Assembly: GCF_036670025.1 (NCBI RefSeq) | Contig: NZ_CP137640.1 | Span: 5,056,001-5,120,000, forward strand | DNA length: 64,000 bases | Origin: Bacillus_BD oryzisoli | GTDB taxonomy: Bacteria > Bacillota > Bacilli > Bacillales > Cytobacillaceae | Direction of reading: 5' to 3' | Shown: positions 1 to 8,664 of the stretch, piece after piece | How the letters are laid out: the number at the start of each line of letters is the position of its first letter | Position numbering within the stretch: position 1 is the first letter of the stretch | The notes under the pieces: generated by a model | The model's database searches: none | What the model saw: the letters and a program-made list of their open reading frames with translations, nothing else | What the model was told of the DNA's origin: nothing | Position numbers and translations under genes: made by a program

Positions 1-1122
1 TTCATCGATATCGAATTTTGGATGATGATTAAAGTAAGGATTTTCTACTCCTTTTGGTGTACAGGCAATGTAAAAGAAGCAGGCAGGGAATTTTTCCGCA
101 TAATAGGCAAAGTCTTCAGATGGTGACATGGCTGGAAATTCCTTTACTTCTTTAATGTCTTTGTCATCCATGCTGCGTAAGCTTTCTGCAACCTTCGCGG
201 TTAGCTCAGGGTTGTTGTATAAAGGTGGATAATCTGGCTCATAAGTAAGCTCACATGTTACATCAAACTCTTCTTCAATCCCTTTTACAATCCGTTTGAT
301 TTCTTTCTCAATCTTATCTTTTGTTTCTACCGTCATATAGCGAATATCGCCTTCAAGCTCTACGCTGTCCTTGATCACATTGAAAGTCCCTTTTCCATCA
401 AAAGATCCGATGGTAATTACGCCAATTTCAAAAGGGCTTAATCTGCGGCTGACAATCGTTTGAGCAGCTGTCACAAAATGCGCCGCAGCCACGATGGCAT
501 CGTTTGCTAGATGCGGCGAGGAACCATGCCCGCCCCTTCCTTGAACCTTCATTTTCATATATGCTCGTCCATTGAAAGAATAACCAGCATGATAGCCTAC
601 TGTTCCCGCAGGTCCCATTGGCAGTAAATGAATCCCATAAATGGAATCCAAATCATCAATCAATCCAGACTCGACAATACTTTTTGCTCCGCCTGGCGGA
701 ACCTCTTCTGCATGCTGGTGAATGATTTTGATTGTACCTGGAATGGAATCCTTTAATTGAATTAAGCAATCGGCTAAAACTAACAAGTATGCCGTATGAC
801 CATCATGTCCACACGCATGCATGATGCCTTCATTCTTTGATTTAAACGGTATATCCGTTTCTTCTGTAATCGGAAGGGCATCAAAATCAGCGCGCAAACC
901 AATAGTTTTTCCCGGTTTTCCACCTTTAATTGTCACAATAATTCCATGACCATTCCCAACATTCGTTTGAATCTCAACATCTTTTCCTTTATAAAAATCC
1001 ACTATATACTGAGCTGTTTTTTCCTCTTGAAAGGATAATTCAGGATTTTCATGTAAATAACGACGAATGGCAATCATTTCTTCTTTACGTGCTTCTAACA
1101 TGCTCATTAATTCACTTTTCAT
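1..1122 (-). CDS. M20 family metallopeptidase / N-acyl-amino acid amidohydrolase (C-terminus cut by window edge)
   Basis: The reverse-strand frame from the ATG at 1122 stays open to base 1, giving about 374 residues; the last few dozen residues lie outside the window. The start has a clear ribosome site (AAAAGGAGACG, 7 bases upstream). It carries the M20 zinc motif HACGHDGH at about residues 102-109 and the catalytic EE pair at 139-140. The sequence is typical of the IAA-amino acid hydrolase/HipO branch, cytoplasmic enzymes that hydrolyse N-acyl or N-aryl amino acid amides. It lies 103 bp downstream of an MFS exporter gene on the same strand with no obvious terminator between, so the two may be co-transcribed. 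Exact substrate cannot be read from the sequence. Confidence 0.93.
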   Translation of the reverse strand, partial: MKSELMSMLEARKEEMIAIRRYLHENPELSFQEEKTAQYIVDFYKGKDVEIQTNVGNGHGIIVTIKGGKPGKTIGLRADFDALPITEETDIPFKSKNEGIMHACGHDGHTAYLLVLADCLIQLKDSIPGTIKIIHQHAEEVPPGGAKSIVESGLIDDLDSIYGIHLLPMGPAGTVGYHAGYSFNGRAYMKMKVQGRGGHGSSPHLANDAIVAAAHFVTAAQTIVSRRLSPFEIGVITIGSFDGKGTFNVIKDSVELEGDIRYMTVETKDKIEKEIKRIVKGIEEEFDVTCELTYEPDYPPLYNNPELTAKVAESLRSMDDKDIKEVKEFPAMSPSEDFAYYAEKFPACFFYIACTPKGVENPYFNHHPKFDIDE

Positions 1123-1225
1123 TTTTTTCGTCTCCTTTTTTGATGGCAAAGAACGGTAGAACCACCGATTCCTTGCCAATTTATAAAAAATGAGCTGAAG
1201 TATACTTCTATTGATTCTTTTTTTA

Positions 1226-2656
1226 TTAATTAGCGGCTCTCTGTGCTGCTTGTGTGTGAACTTTTGACGATGAAGCCCCTGCTGTTTTTCCAGCATTCTT
1301 TGGAACCATGACCACAATGGAAAGAACGGAAAGGACTCCAAAAATAACGTTTACGATAATTCCGACGGATGCAGCCGTTTCAACACTTCCAGCTGCTGCA
1401 ACTGAACTATACACCGTTGCGGAAATGGCAACCCCTATCGCACCGCCAAGTGAGCTGGCCATTTTATAAACCCCTGCAGCTTCTCCCACTTTATCTGAAG
1501 GTGCATTTGATACAGATGTATCTGTAGATGGTGTGGCATAGATTCCAAGTCCAAGACCAAATAAAGCAAATCCAATAAATACGACAACTGTATAAACTAA
1601 ATCAGGTAAGAAGGTTAATCCCATAACCGCTACACCAACGGTTGTGATAACAGCGCCCCAAATCATTGGTAATTTCGCCCCAACTCTTTGCAGGATTTTC
1701 TCTCCCACACGAATCATGGCAAGAACCGCTACTAAATATCCAATGGACAGCATGCCTGACTGGAATGCAGTAAATCCACGGCCTACTTGAACATACGTAT
1801 TGGCAACAACAAGTGTCCCGGCAATGGCGTTTAACAAAAAGTTTGAGTAAGTGGCACCTGCGTATGGTTTATTTTTAAATAATGAGAAATCAATAAGGGC
1901 AATCTCTTTTCTTTTTTCAACTTTAAAAAAGACAATCGCTCCAACAATTGTAATGATGGCAGTGATGACTGAAATTGGACTTGTCCAGCCTAAGTCCGCA
2001 CCAAATGTAATAAAAACGTTTAAAGAGATCATCGTAACAATAAAGATAGCTAAACCACTAAAATCGAATTTGAATGCACCTGTTCCTTCTGCTTTGCTTT
2101 CAGGCGTATCTTTAATAAGGAGCATGGCAAGAAGGGCAAAAATAATAGAGAAGATAAAGATCCATTTCCATCCCATATACGTTGCAATAGCACCGCCGGC
2201 AAACGAACAGACCCCTGAACCGCCCCATGATCCAATGGACCAAAAACTAAGGGCACGCTGTCTGTCTTTTCCCTCAAAGTAAGCTTTCATTAAAGCAATG
2301 GTTGATGGCATAATACAGGCTGCGGAAAGTCCTTGAATCACACGGCCAATGATGAGCAAAACTGCTCCTTGTGTGAATACAAGGCAAAGAGAACCGATCA
2401 CGCTTAAAATTAACCCGACATAGGTAATTTTTTTACGTCCAATTTTATCTGCTATTCCACCCGCAGCTACAATAAACATACCTGAGAATAAAGCGGTTAA
2501 GCTGATGGCAATATTTAACGTTCCATAAGAAACCCCTAAATCTGATTGAACGTCCGGGACTACGTTGACCATTGCCTGGGCAAAGAGCCAAAATGTGATA
2601 ACCCCGAACACAATCCCTGTGATCATCTTATCTGTACCTTTATAATTAGTCTCCAT
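1226..2656 (-). CDS. MFS transporter, DHA2 (NorB/EmrB-like) family
   Basis: A 476-residue membrane protein with many hydrophobic helices and a length fitting the 14-helix DHA2 drug-proton antiporter group. The loop 2-3 signature GGIADKIGRKK is at about residues 66-76, and the pattern RVIQGLSAACIMPS at about 105-118 is typical of this family. It most resembles NorB/SdrM-like exporters of Gram-positive bacteria by eye. The start ATG is preceded by an AGGAGG-type site in the TTAAACCTCCTG stretch. The neighbouring M20 amidohydrolase suggests transport of an amide or peptide-like compound, but this is inference; drug efflux is equally possible. Confidence 0.88.
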   Translation of the reverse strand: METNYKGTDKMITGIVFGVITFWLFAQAMVNVVPDVQSDLGVSYGTLNIAISLTALFSGMFIVAAGGIADKIGRKKITYVGLILSVIGSLCLVFTQGAVLLIIGRVIQGLSAACIMPSTIALMKAYFEGKDRQRALSFWSIGSWGGSGVCSFAGGAIATYMGWKWIFIFSIIFALLAMLLIKDTPESKAEGTGAFKFDFSGLAIFIVTMISLNVFITFGADLGWTSPISVITAIITIVGAIVFFKVEKRKEIALIDFSLFKNKPYAGATYSNFLLNAIAGTLVVANTYVQVGRGFTAFQSGMLSIGYLVAVLAMIRVGEKILQRVGAKLPMIWGAVITTVGVAVMGLTFLPDLVYTVVVFIGFALFGLGLGIYATPSTDTSVSNAPSDKVGEAAGVYKMASSLGGAIGVAISATVYSSVAAAGSVETAASVGIIVNVIFGVLSVLSIVVMVPKNAGKTAGASSSKVHTQAAQRAAN

Positions 2657-2835
2657 CGTTAAACCTCCTGTAATTTGATGTAAAATCTTTTAATGTGTTT
2701 CTATACTGTAATTATAGAAATGAACGCGGATTTAAGAGAGTCAATTTTTATGCAAAAGACCGGAGGACTGTGTAAAATAATTAACCTGCTGTGAAGTTAG
2801 GTAAAAATTTTGCGGTTGTTTTTTGTTATCATAAA

Positions 2836-2891
2836 AAAGTCCGACCCGCCTTCACACAGCTCAAACTGGATAGAAGACGAAGTCGGACTTT
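2836..2891 (-). terminator. Intrinsic terminator of the AraC-GH39 gene
   Basis: Perfect 10-bp arms AAAGTCCGAC (2836-2845) and GTCGGACTTT (2882-2891). Read on the minus strand the second arm runs into TTTTTT. It lies 20 bp downstream of the regulator's stop codon. The loop is long (36 nt). Confidence 0.75.
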
Positions 2892-2910
2892 ATGGGCATT
2901 TCAAACACGC

Positions 2911-5250
2911 TTAACTGTAGGTTTTTCGAATATCAAAAAAGTGAATCGCATTACTGGTTAAATAGGAATAAAAGGACCACTCCTCTTCAATGGTTTCATC
3001 AAAGATTTCTAAGGAAGGCCTGCTCGAATTGATAATATAATCAATGATTTCCGCATCCATGCCATACTTACTGTTCAAGTTCCACCATTTCGTATACAAT
3101 GCTCCATGATCTTTATCAAACACATGCTTGCGTATTTGATATTCCCCTGTGGCCATACCGGAAATGGTCACGTGAATTTCTTTATTGAGTTTTTGCAGAA
3201 AGGTCTCCTCCACGGAGAAATACGGATTGATGATCGTACCATTCATCAAAATCAATTGATATCCCCGCTCATTTCGTGTCATTACATATTCATGACCATG
3301 TGCAACAACCTCGCCATGCAAACGTTTTAAAAACATCAAGGCAAAATAAGCTGGTCGTTTTCCATTTAGATAATGGAATAATTCGACACCGTCCATTCGA
3401 TAGCGTTTATTTTTTCCAGTTTCCTCATGTACAATCGTGTTAATCCAGAGCCCAACGGTTTTCACATCATTAGCTATATCTAAAACATTTTTCAAAACTA
3501 AAGCTCCTCGAAAAAAGGTGCCGTTCGTATACCTGGTATTCCCAGACAACGTGTTCCATGCTACAAGGTGGAGGGGCTTTTCCAAATGACTCTTTTTTAA
3601 ATATCTCTTCAGCTTATCGGTTTTCTCTTTGATATAATCCTTTGCTAAATCAAATTGGCTATTATCCAGTTCCTGAAAATCAACGACATCATTTTGGTTC
3701 GCATTAAACCCAATAAAATCAATAGACGCACCATGTTCCAGCTGCCATTTATGATTGTCACTTGTCTTTTCTTTGCTGAAGGAAAAAGGCATATACACGC
3801 CCACTTGAACCTGAGGCACCATCTTCTTCAGTAAATTGTACAGTTTTACATAAACCCTCTGAAGCTCTTTTGCTTCGGCTCCAGTGTTATACGGCTCGTA
3901 AAACATCACATGCCACTCGCCAATAAACGATTCCCCATACAATTGCAAACAATGTCTCACAAATTGAACAAGTTTTGTAAAATATTCCTCTTCATTCCTC
4001 GAGATATCCATGTAATCAGACTGGACAAACAGTGATAATTCATTCTTTTTCATGAATTCCAACGCACTATCAATATTAAAATAAGGAGATGTTGTCGGAA
4101 TCACTTCATCTGTTTCCACCTCAGGAGGAATCGCCGTATTGTTAAAAAGATGACGAATTCCAATATACCTTAACTGTAAATCCCTTTTCACATCTAGCAC
4201 TTGAGATCGAACATCTTCTTTTAATAATTCGATAATTTCGCCAATATGGAGAATGTGAGACGGACAATTTAATGTCATTGACACAGGTTTGGCCAGGTTT
4301 AACGGCAGCTTTTCATACCTTGTCTCTGTATGGGTGTATGGTTTTTCATCCTCTAAGATCATGCTGCTTAATTTTGCGACAATTTCTGGTGATTGTATAA
4401 ACTTTGAAGTATCTTCCTTGCTATAGCTTTGAACTGAATCTTCTTTTTGTACATGATGACTGTCACGATATACATGCGGGGTCATTCCGTACACTTCTTT
4501 AAAAAAAGCTGAAAAAGACTTGGTATTTGGAAAGCCATTATTCATAGCGATTTGCGAAATCGAGTCAGACGTGTAAAGTAAATCCTTCATACTATGCTTC
4601 AGTCTGATATTCATTAAATAACGACTAAATCCCATTCCCATTTTCTGTTTAAAATAACGGGACAGATAACCTGTTGAAAGAAAAAATTTCTTAGCCGTTT
4701 CCTCTAATGTTATCATCTGGTCATAGTTCTTTTCCATATAGTCAATGATTTGTTCTATACGCAGATCACCTGTATCTAATTTTTCAAGAACACTGCCTTC
4801 TACTTTGAAATTACGTATCAAGATCAGTAACATTTGACAGATATAACTTTTAATCTCAATTCGATAACTTTCATCTTGTCGATAATAACTAACCATGACA
4901 TTTGCCAGGAGCTTCCGAATCGAAAGAATCATCCCTTCTCTTCCCATATCTATTTCCTTTGAATAGCATTCAAATCGCCGATTTCGATAGTCCGCGTAAT
5001 GATGATCCATAAAGGCATCGGAAATGGTTAATGTCATGACCCGGTTATTTTCACTGCCTTGAATCTGGTAAAGCTGATTACGATTAATGACAAGCAAATC
5101 CTTTTCTTCCATATAATAAAAACGACTAGATGTTTCTATTTTTAATTCGCCGCTTATGACCAAGATAAATTGAATCCCTTTATTCACCCTTGGAACTAGT
5201 AGTTCAATCTGTTGAAATGATAGTTGAAAATCTGACAATGGATCGTTCAA
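2911..5250 (-). CDS. AraC-family transcriptional regulator with C-terminal GH39-like domain
   Basis: A 779-residue protein. Residues 1-130 are a cupin-like sensing domain (pattern VISGELKIET, LLVINRNQLYQI). Residues 165-262 form the double helix-turn-helix AraC domain, with SRYFKQKMGMGFSRYL and the closing FKEVYGMTPHVYR. Residues from about 320 to 770 resemble glycoside hydrolase family 39 TIM-barrels (WHVMFYEPYNTG, HLVAWNTLSGN, ALMFLKRLHGE). This AraC-GH39 fusion is known in Firmicutes; the barrel may act as a sugar sensor rather than an enzyme. No sugar-utilisation gene is adjacent, so the target is unknown. A terminator follows. Confidence 0.87.
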   Translation of the reverse strand: MNDPLSDFQLSFQQIELLVPRVNKGIQFILVISGELKIETSSRFYYMEEKDLLVINRNQLYQIQGSENNRVMTLTISDAFMDHHYADYRNRRFECYSKEIDMGREGMILSIRKLLANVMVSYYRQDESYRIEIKSYICQMLLILIRNFKVEGSVLEKLDTGDLRIEQIIDYMEKNYDQMITLEETAKKFFLSTGYLSRYFKQKMGMGFSRYLMNIRLKHSMKDLLYTSDSISQIAMNNGFPNTKSFSAFFKEVYGMTPHVYRDSHHVQKEDSVQSYSKEDTSKFIQSPEIVAKLSSMILEDEKPYTHTETRYEKLPLNLAKPVSMTLNCPSHILHIGEIIELLKEDVRSQVLDVKRDLQLRYIGIRHLFNNTAIPPEVETDEVIPTTSPYFNIDSALEFMKKNELSLFVQSDYMDISRNEEEYFTKLVQFVRHCLQLYGESFIGEWHVMFYEPYNTGAEAKELQRVYVKLYNLLKKMVPQVQVGVYMPFSFSKEKTSDNHKWQLEHGASIDFIGFNANQNDVVDFQELDNSQFDLAKDYIKEKTDKLKRYLKKSHLEKPLHLVAWNTLSGNTRYTNGTFFRGALVLKNVLDIANDVKTVGLWINTIVHEETGKNKRYRMDGVELFHYLNGKRPAYFALMFLKRLHGEVVAHGHEYVMTRNERGYQLILMNGTIINPYFSVEETFLQKLNKEIHVTISGMATGEYQIRKHVFDKDHGALYTKWWNLNSKYGMDAEIIDYIINSSRPSLEIFDETIEEEWSFYSYLTSNAIHFFDIRKTYS

Positions 5251-5325
5251 TCTAATCGCCCCTAACTTCTTTTCCGATAAAACACTTTCATTGACCCTTA
5301 TGATAATTCTTTTTCTAGGAATTTA

Positions 5326-5377
5326 GAAGAGGGAGTCAAGCACCATTAAACTGCTCCTGACTCCCTCTTCCTTTTTT
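5326..5377 (+). terminator. Strong terminator-like hairpin, T-run on the plus strand
   Basis: A 13-bp perfect stem GAAGAGGGAGTCA (5326-5338) / TGACTCCCTCTTC (5358-5370), with an inner AGCA/TGCT pair, is followed by CTTTTTT on the plus strand. Both flanking genes are on the minus strand, where the hairpin has no T-run. It therefore faces the wrong way for the upstream MFS gene (stop at 5396) and would instead block plus-strand antisense transcription. Confidence 0.6.
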
Positions 5378-5395
5378 CCTAAAAAGAAACTTATT

Positions 5396-6598
5396 TTAAA
5401 TCACTTTGTGTTTTAGTTTATGGTCTCCTGTATTCATGTCCTTTTGCCAAAAAGTCCTTTTCGAAAAAACACTTAATAGGATTGGGACAATTAATAATAC
5501 GATGGCTAGATAAATGATATGATATACCGATAATTGATCTAAAATCGCACCGCCAATTGCACTTCCAAACACGATTCCAAAATTAAAGGCACATGACTGC
5601 AAAGAAGTAGCCACATCTTTTCCCTTTTCCACCTGTTTGGTTGTTACGGCCTGGAATAACGTAGGAAGCGCCCCAAAAGAAACACCCCATAAAAGGAAAG
5701 CAAGATGTGAAACATATGGCATTCCCTTAAAGCCTGCAAACAAAAACATCGTTCCCAAAGCTAAAGTGAACAAAAATACGGTCAGAGGTCCAAGATGGTT
5801 ATCCACCACCTTACCTGCTAGTACAACGGATAGGATGGTTCCAATTCCAAAAAGGATGGAAGCTAACTTGATTCCACCAACAAAATCAAAATAATCGACA
5901 AGCGGTGAAATATATGTATACAAACCATATTGTGCCATAATCGTAAGCAGCGTCACGATCAAACAAATGACGACGGATTTATTGCGAATGATATAAAAAG
6001 GAGAATTGGCAGTGGTTCTTTTTTCTCCTTCTACAGATGGTAAAATGATTTGTCCCAAAATGGCTATAATAAAAATAATAGCAGCAATCACACCAAATTC
6101 TATTCTCCATCCAAGTTCAGTGCCTATCGTTGTCATAATCGGCAAACCGATTCCAAGTCCCAAAGTACACCCGGACATGGTCACCGCAATGGCTCTCCCA
6201 TGTAATGTAGAAGGTACTAGCCTCATAGCATAAGCAGAAACCATTGGCCATAATACACCTGCACTGATTCCTCCGACAAGTCTAGCAGCAGCTGATAGAT
6301 AATAGGATGGAGAGAAGGCAACGATTAAATTGGAAACCCCGAATATATACATCAATATTGTTAAAAGTTTTTTTCTGTTCATTGGCATTGTCAAAGTAAT
6401 TAACGGAATCGTTCCGAGCGCAGAAGCAATCGCATATACGCTTACTAATAACCCTATAGATGAATAGGATACAACCAAACCTTCACTCATTTCAGGCAGA
6501 ATTCCCGACGGTACTAGTTCTGATAAAATCGCCATAAAGGTAACGCTTGATAAAATTAATAAATACAGCCATGGAAACTTTTCTATCTTCTGTTCCAT
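5396..6598 (-). CDS. MFS transporter, DHA1 family (AraJ/PbuE-like)
   Basis: A 400-residue, 12-helix type MFS protein. The start was set at ATG 6598 (MEQKIEK) because GGAGGAAGGAG lies just upstream; a longer reading frame to 6628 has no such site. Sequence features such as ILSELVPSGILPEMSEGL and LVGGISAGVLWPMVSAYA are typical of the AraJ/YdhP/PbuE group of proton-driven exporters of sugars, nucleosides or drugs. It is monocistronic by spacing. The substrate is unknown. Confidence 0.87.
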   Translation of the reverse strand: MEQKIEKFPWLYLLILSSVTFMAILSELVPSGILPEMSEGLVVSYSSIGLLVSVYAIASALGTIPLITLTMPMNRKKLLTILMYIFGVSNLIVAFSPSYYLSAAARLVGGISAGVLWPMVSAYAMRLVPSTLHGRAIAVTMSGCTLGLGIGLPIMTTIGTELGWRIEFGVIAAIIFIIAILGQIILPSVEGEKRTTANSPFYIIRNKSVVICLIVTLLTIMAQYGLYTYISPLVDYFDFVGGIKLASILFGIGTILSVVLAGKVVDNHLGPLTVFLFTLALGTMFLFAGFKGMPYVSHLAFLLWGVSFGALPTLFQAVTTKQVEKGKDVATSLQSCAFNFGIVFGSAIGGAILDQLSVYHIIYLAIVLLIVPILLSVFSKRTFWQKDMNTGDHKLKHKVI

Positions 6599-6760
6599 AT
6601 TTACTCCTTCCTCCCACCGTTTGGGCAACTGTACTACATATAATGGAATGTTTTTTCATTGCGATTTATTTATTCACCAATTATTAATTGTATACACTCA
6701 ACCATGCTTAAATCAATGGGTATGCTTTACACTCTCGAAAATGGAAGAAAATGGTTGGTC

Positions 6761-6879
6761 AAGGAACCTGTCCCCCTGGTCCACTCGGCAAAAAAAAGGA
6801 AAGCTCTGTAATAAAGTAGTATCTTTACAGAGCTTTCCTTGAAATATATAGCGGGTCGACGTGCCTGTCCCCGTGTCCC
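6761..6879. repeat. Two copies of the CCTGTCCCC intergenic repeat flanking a terminator
   Basis: Copies at 6761-6783 (AAGGAACCTGTCCCCCTGG) and 6853-6879 (GGGTCGACGTGCCTGTCCCC). Related copies occur at 40183-40206, 50378-50402 and, inverted, 52611-52634. They lie in or at the edges of intergenic DNA. Confidence 0.6.
6791..6840 (-). terminator. Intrinsic terminator of the OFA-type MFS gene
   Basis: A 16-bp perfect stem AAGGAAAGCTCTGTAA (6796-6811) / TTACAGAGCTTTCCTT (6825-6840). On the minus strand it is followed by a run of eight or more T. It sits 40 bp past the stop of the gene ending at 6880. Confidence 0.9.
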
Positions 6880-8148
6880 TTATCCTGCAGCAATTTGTTC
6901 ATTTCTATTTGATTCTTCATTTTCCAAGTATACTTTATCAGGTTTGACAACGAATATACTAATTAAAGTAGCAAGGATGAAGAAAGCCATAATGACATAT
7001 AACACCATATCATAGGATTGTGTTTTTTCCAGAACAAAAGCACTTAACTGATTGCCTGTCAGTCCTGCCACGGCCCAAGCAGATAACGCTAGTCCATGTA
7101 CAGTGGAAACACTATCTAACCCAAAGCGGTCAGATAACAGTGGCGGTAATGATGAAAATCCTCCGCCGTAACCTGCATTTACGATACAAAGTAAGGCGAT
7201 GATAAGGATCGCGATCGAATGGTTAATACCATCAAATACAATGGTTAATAATATGGCTGCAATTGATAAAATGAAAATAATTTTATAGATGGAGTTTCGA
7301 TCTTTTAATCGGTCAGCCCATGAAGAGAAAGCGATTCGTCCGCCTGCATTGAAAACAGCGGTTAACGAACTAACTAAACCAATCGCTCCAAATCCAATGA
7401 ACGCTAAAATACCTTTTTCTTGTGATATCAACGCTAATCCACATGTAATATTAATATAGAACATCAGCCAAATGCCGATAAATGTTTTATTTGTTAACAC
7501 CTTTTTATAGCTAAAGCTTAAGGCTTGTACACTTTCTTCTTCATATCCGGCTGGTTTCTTTAGAAGCAAGTGTCCAATAACCATCATGACTAAATAGATA
7601 CCTGCTAATATATAAAACATAGTATAGATATTTGTAGGATTTACTAAAATTCCCTCTTGATTTCTTTCTCCGAGAAGTTTTTCCATTAAAGGACTAGCAA
7701 TGACCTTCGCTAAGCCAAAACCGGCAACAGCGAGGCCTGTCGCTAACCCTTTTTGCTTTTCAAACCAAAGCATTAATGTTTTTACCGGTGTTAAATAACC
7801 GATACCAAGTCCAATCCCCATCACAATTCCATAAGAAACATAAATACCGATCAATGACTTTTGATAAATAAAGAAACCTGTACCCGCCATTCCAACGACA
7901 AAAAATAATGCCGCAATTAATGAGGACTTATGAATGTCCTTTTCAACAAATTTCCCGCCAAAAGCTGCAGACATTCCAAGGACAAAAATGGCTAAACTAA
8001 AGGCCCATTCCACTTCACCGACAGAACTCCCAATGTAAGTGGCAATATCCGCCTTGAACAATGACCAACAGTAAACTGTGCCAATACTACAGTGAATGAG
8101 CAGTGCTGGAAGTACAGCACGAATCCACTTATTTTCAAACTTACCCAT
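6880..8148 (-). CDS. OFA-family MFS transporter (oxalate/formate antiporter-like)
   Basis: A 422-residue membrane protein whose N-terminus (NKWIRAVLPALLIHCSIGTVYCWSLF) and the pattern YGIVMGIGLGIGYLTPVKT are hallmarks of the OFA subfamily, which contains the oxalate/formate exchanger OxlT and lactate or pyruvate carriers of Bacillus. The start at 8148 (MGKFENK) was chosen because GAGGG lies 8 bases upstream; GTG 8169 and ATG 8163 are alternatives in the same frame with weaker sites. No oxalate catabolic genes are adjacent. The substrate is probably a small carboxylate. Confidence 0.85.
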   Translation of the reverse strand: MGKFENKWIRAVLPALLIHCSIGTVYCWSLFKADIATYIGSSVGEVEWAFSLAIFVLGMSAAFGGKFVEKDIHKSSLIAALFFVVGMAGTGFFIYQKSLIGIYVSYGIVMGIGLGIGYLTPVKTLMLWFEKQKGLATGLAVAGFGLAKVIASPLMEKLLGERNQEGILVNPTNIYTMFYILAGIYLVMMVIGHLLLKKPAGYEEESVQALSFSYKKVLTNKTFIGIWLMFYINITCGLALISQEKGILAFIGFGAIGLVSSLTAVFNAGGRIAFSSWADRLKDRNSIYKIIFILSIAAILLTIVFDGINHSIAILIIALLCIVNAGYGGGFSSLPPLLSDRFGLDSVSTVHGLALSAWAVAGLTGNQLSAFVLEKTQSYDMVLYVIMAFFILATLISIFVVKPDKVYLENEESNRNEQIAAG

Positions 8149-8499
8149 ATTAGAATCCCTCATTTCCACCCAACCATTAAATACGAATATTATTTTTATA
8201 AATAAATATTATGTTCGATTATAAAATATAAAATAGCATGAATTTAGTCGAATTATAGGTTGAATTAAGTTTATTTACGAAAATTAATAAAGTCATTATA
8301 TATCATCTTGTGTCATAATAAAATAATATTTTTTAACATTTAGGTAGTTGTAATAGGGAAAAGGCTTAAAAATAGTGGACTTGATGCCTCCATTTACCAC
8401 AGTTCGAAGGATAATTAGGTAATCAAAACGAAGTCCAAACAACTCTTTGTAGACAAGCATAAATATGTAGAAACCTTTGATTTCAAGGAGGATTCTTTC
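8149..8499. other. AT-rich divergent intergenic region
   Basis: About 350 bp separating the OFA carrier (minus) from the NCS1 operon (plus). It presumably holds both promoters. No repeat, RNA motif or coding remnant was recognised. Confidence 0.5.
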
Positions 8500-8664
8500 A
8501 TGATAAATAAAAAAGCAAAAAAAAGGCTTACGACAGAAGAAAGATTAGAATCAATGGTATTGAAAGAAAACCAAGGCGGTGACCTATCAAACCAAGATTA
8601 TGCTGTTTATGTTTTGTTTGGTGTCATCTTTCCAGGAGTCCTATTAATATGGGGATGGTTATAA
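8500..8664 (+). CDS. Small one-helix membrane protein upstream of NCS1 permease
   Basis: A 54-residue frame starting at ATG 8500 with a very good ribosome site (CAAGGAGGATTCTTTC). Its stop TAA (8662-8664) directly abuts the permease ATG at 8665, implying translational coupling. The N-terminal half is charged (Lys/Arg/Glu-rich); residues 34-54 form one hydrophobic helix (YAVYVLFGVIFPGVLLIWGW). Small accessory proteins encoded next to symporters are known for other families, so a transporter subunit is likely, but this exact protein was not recognised. Confidence 0.78.
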   Translation: MINKKAKKRLTTEERLESMVLKENQGGDLSNQDYAVYVLFGVIFPGVLLIWGWL

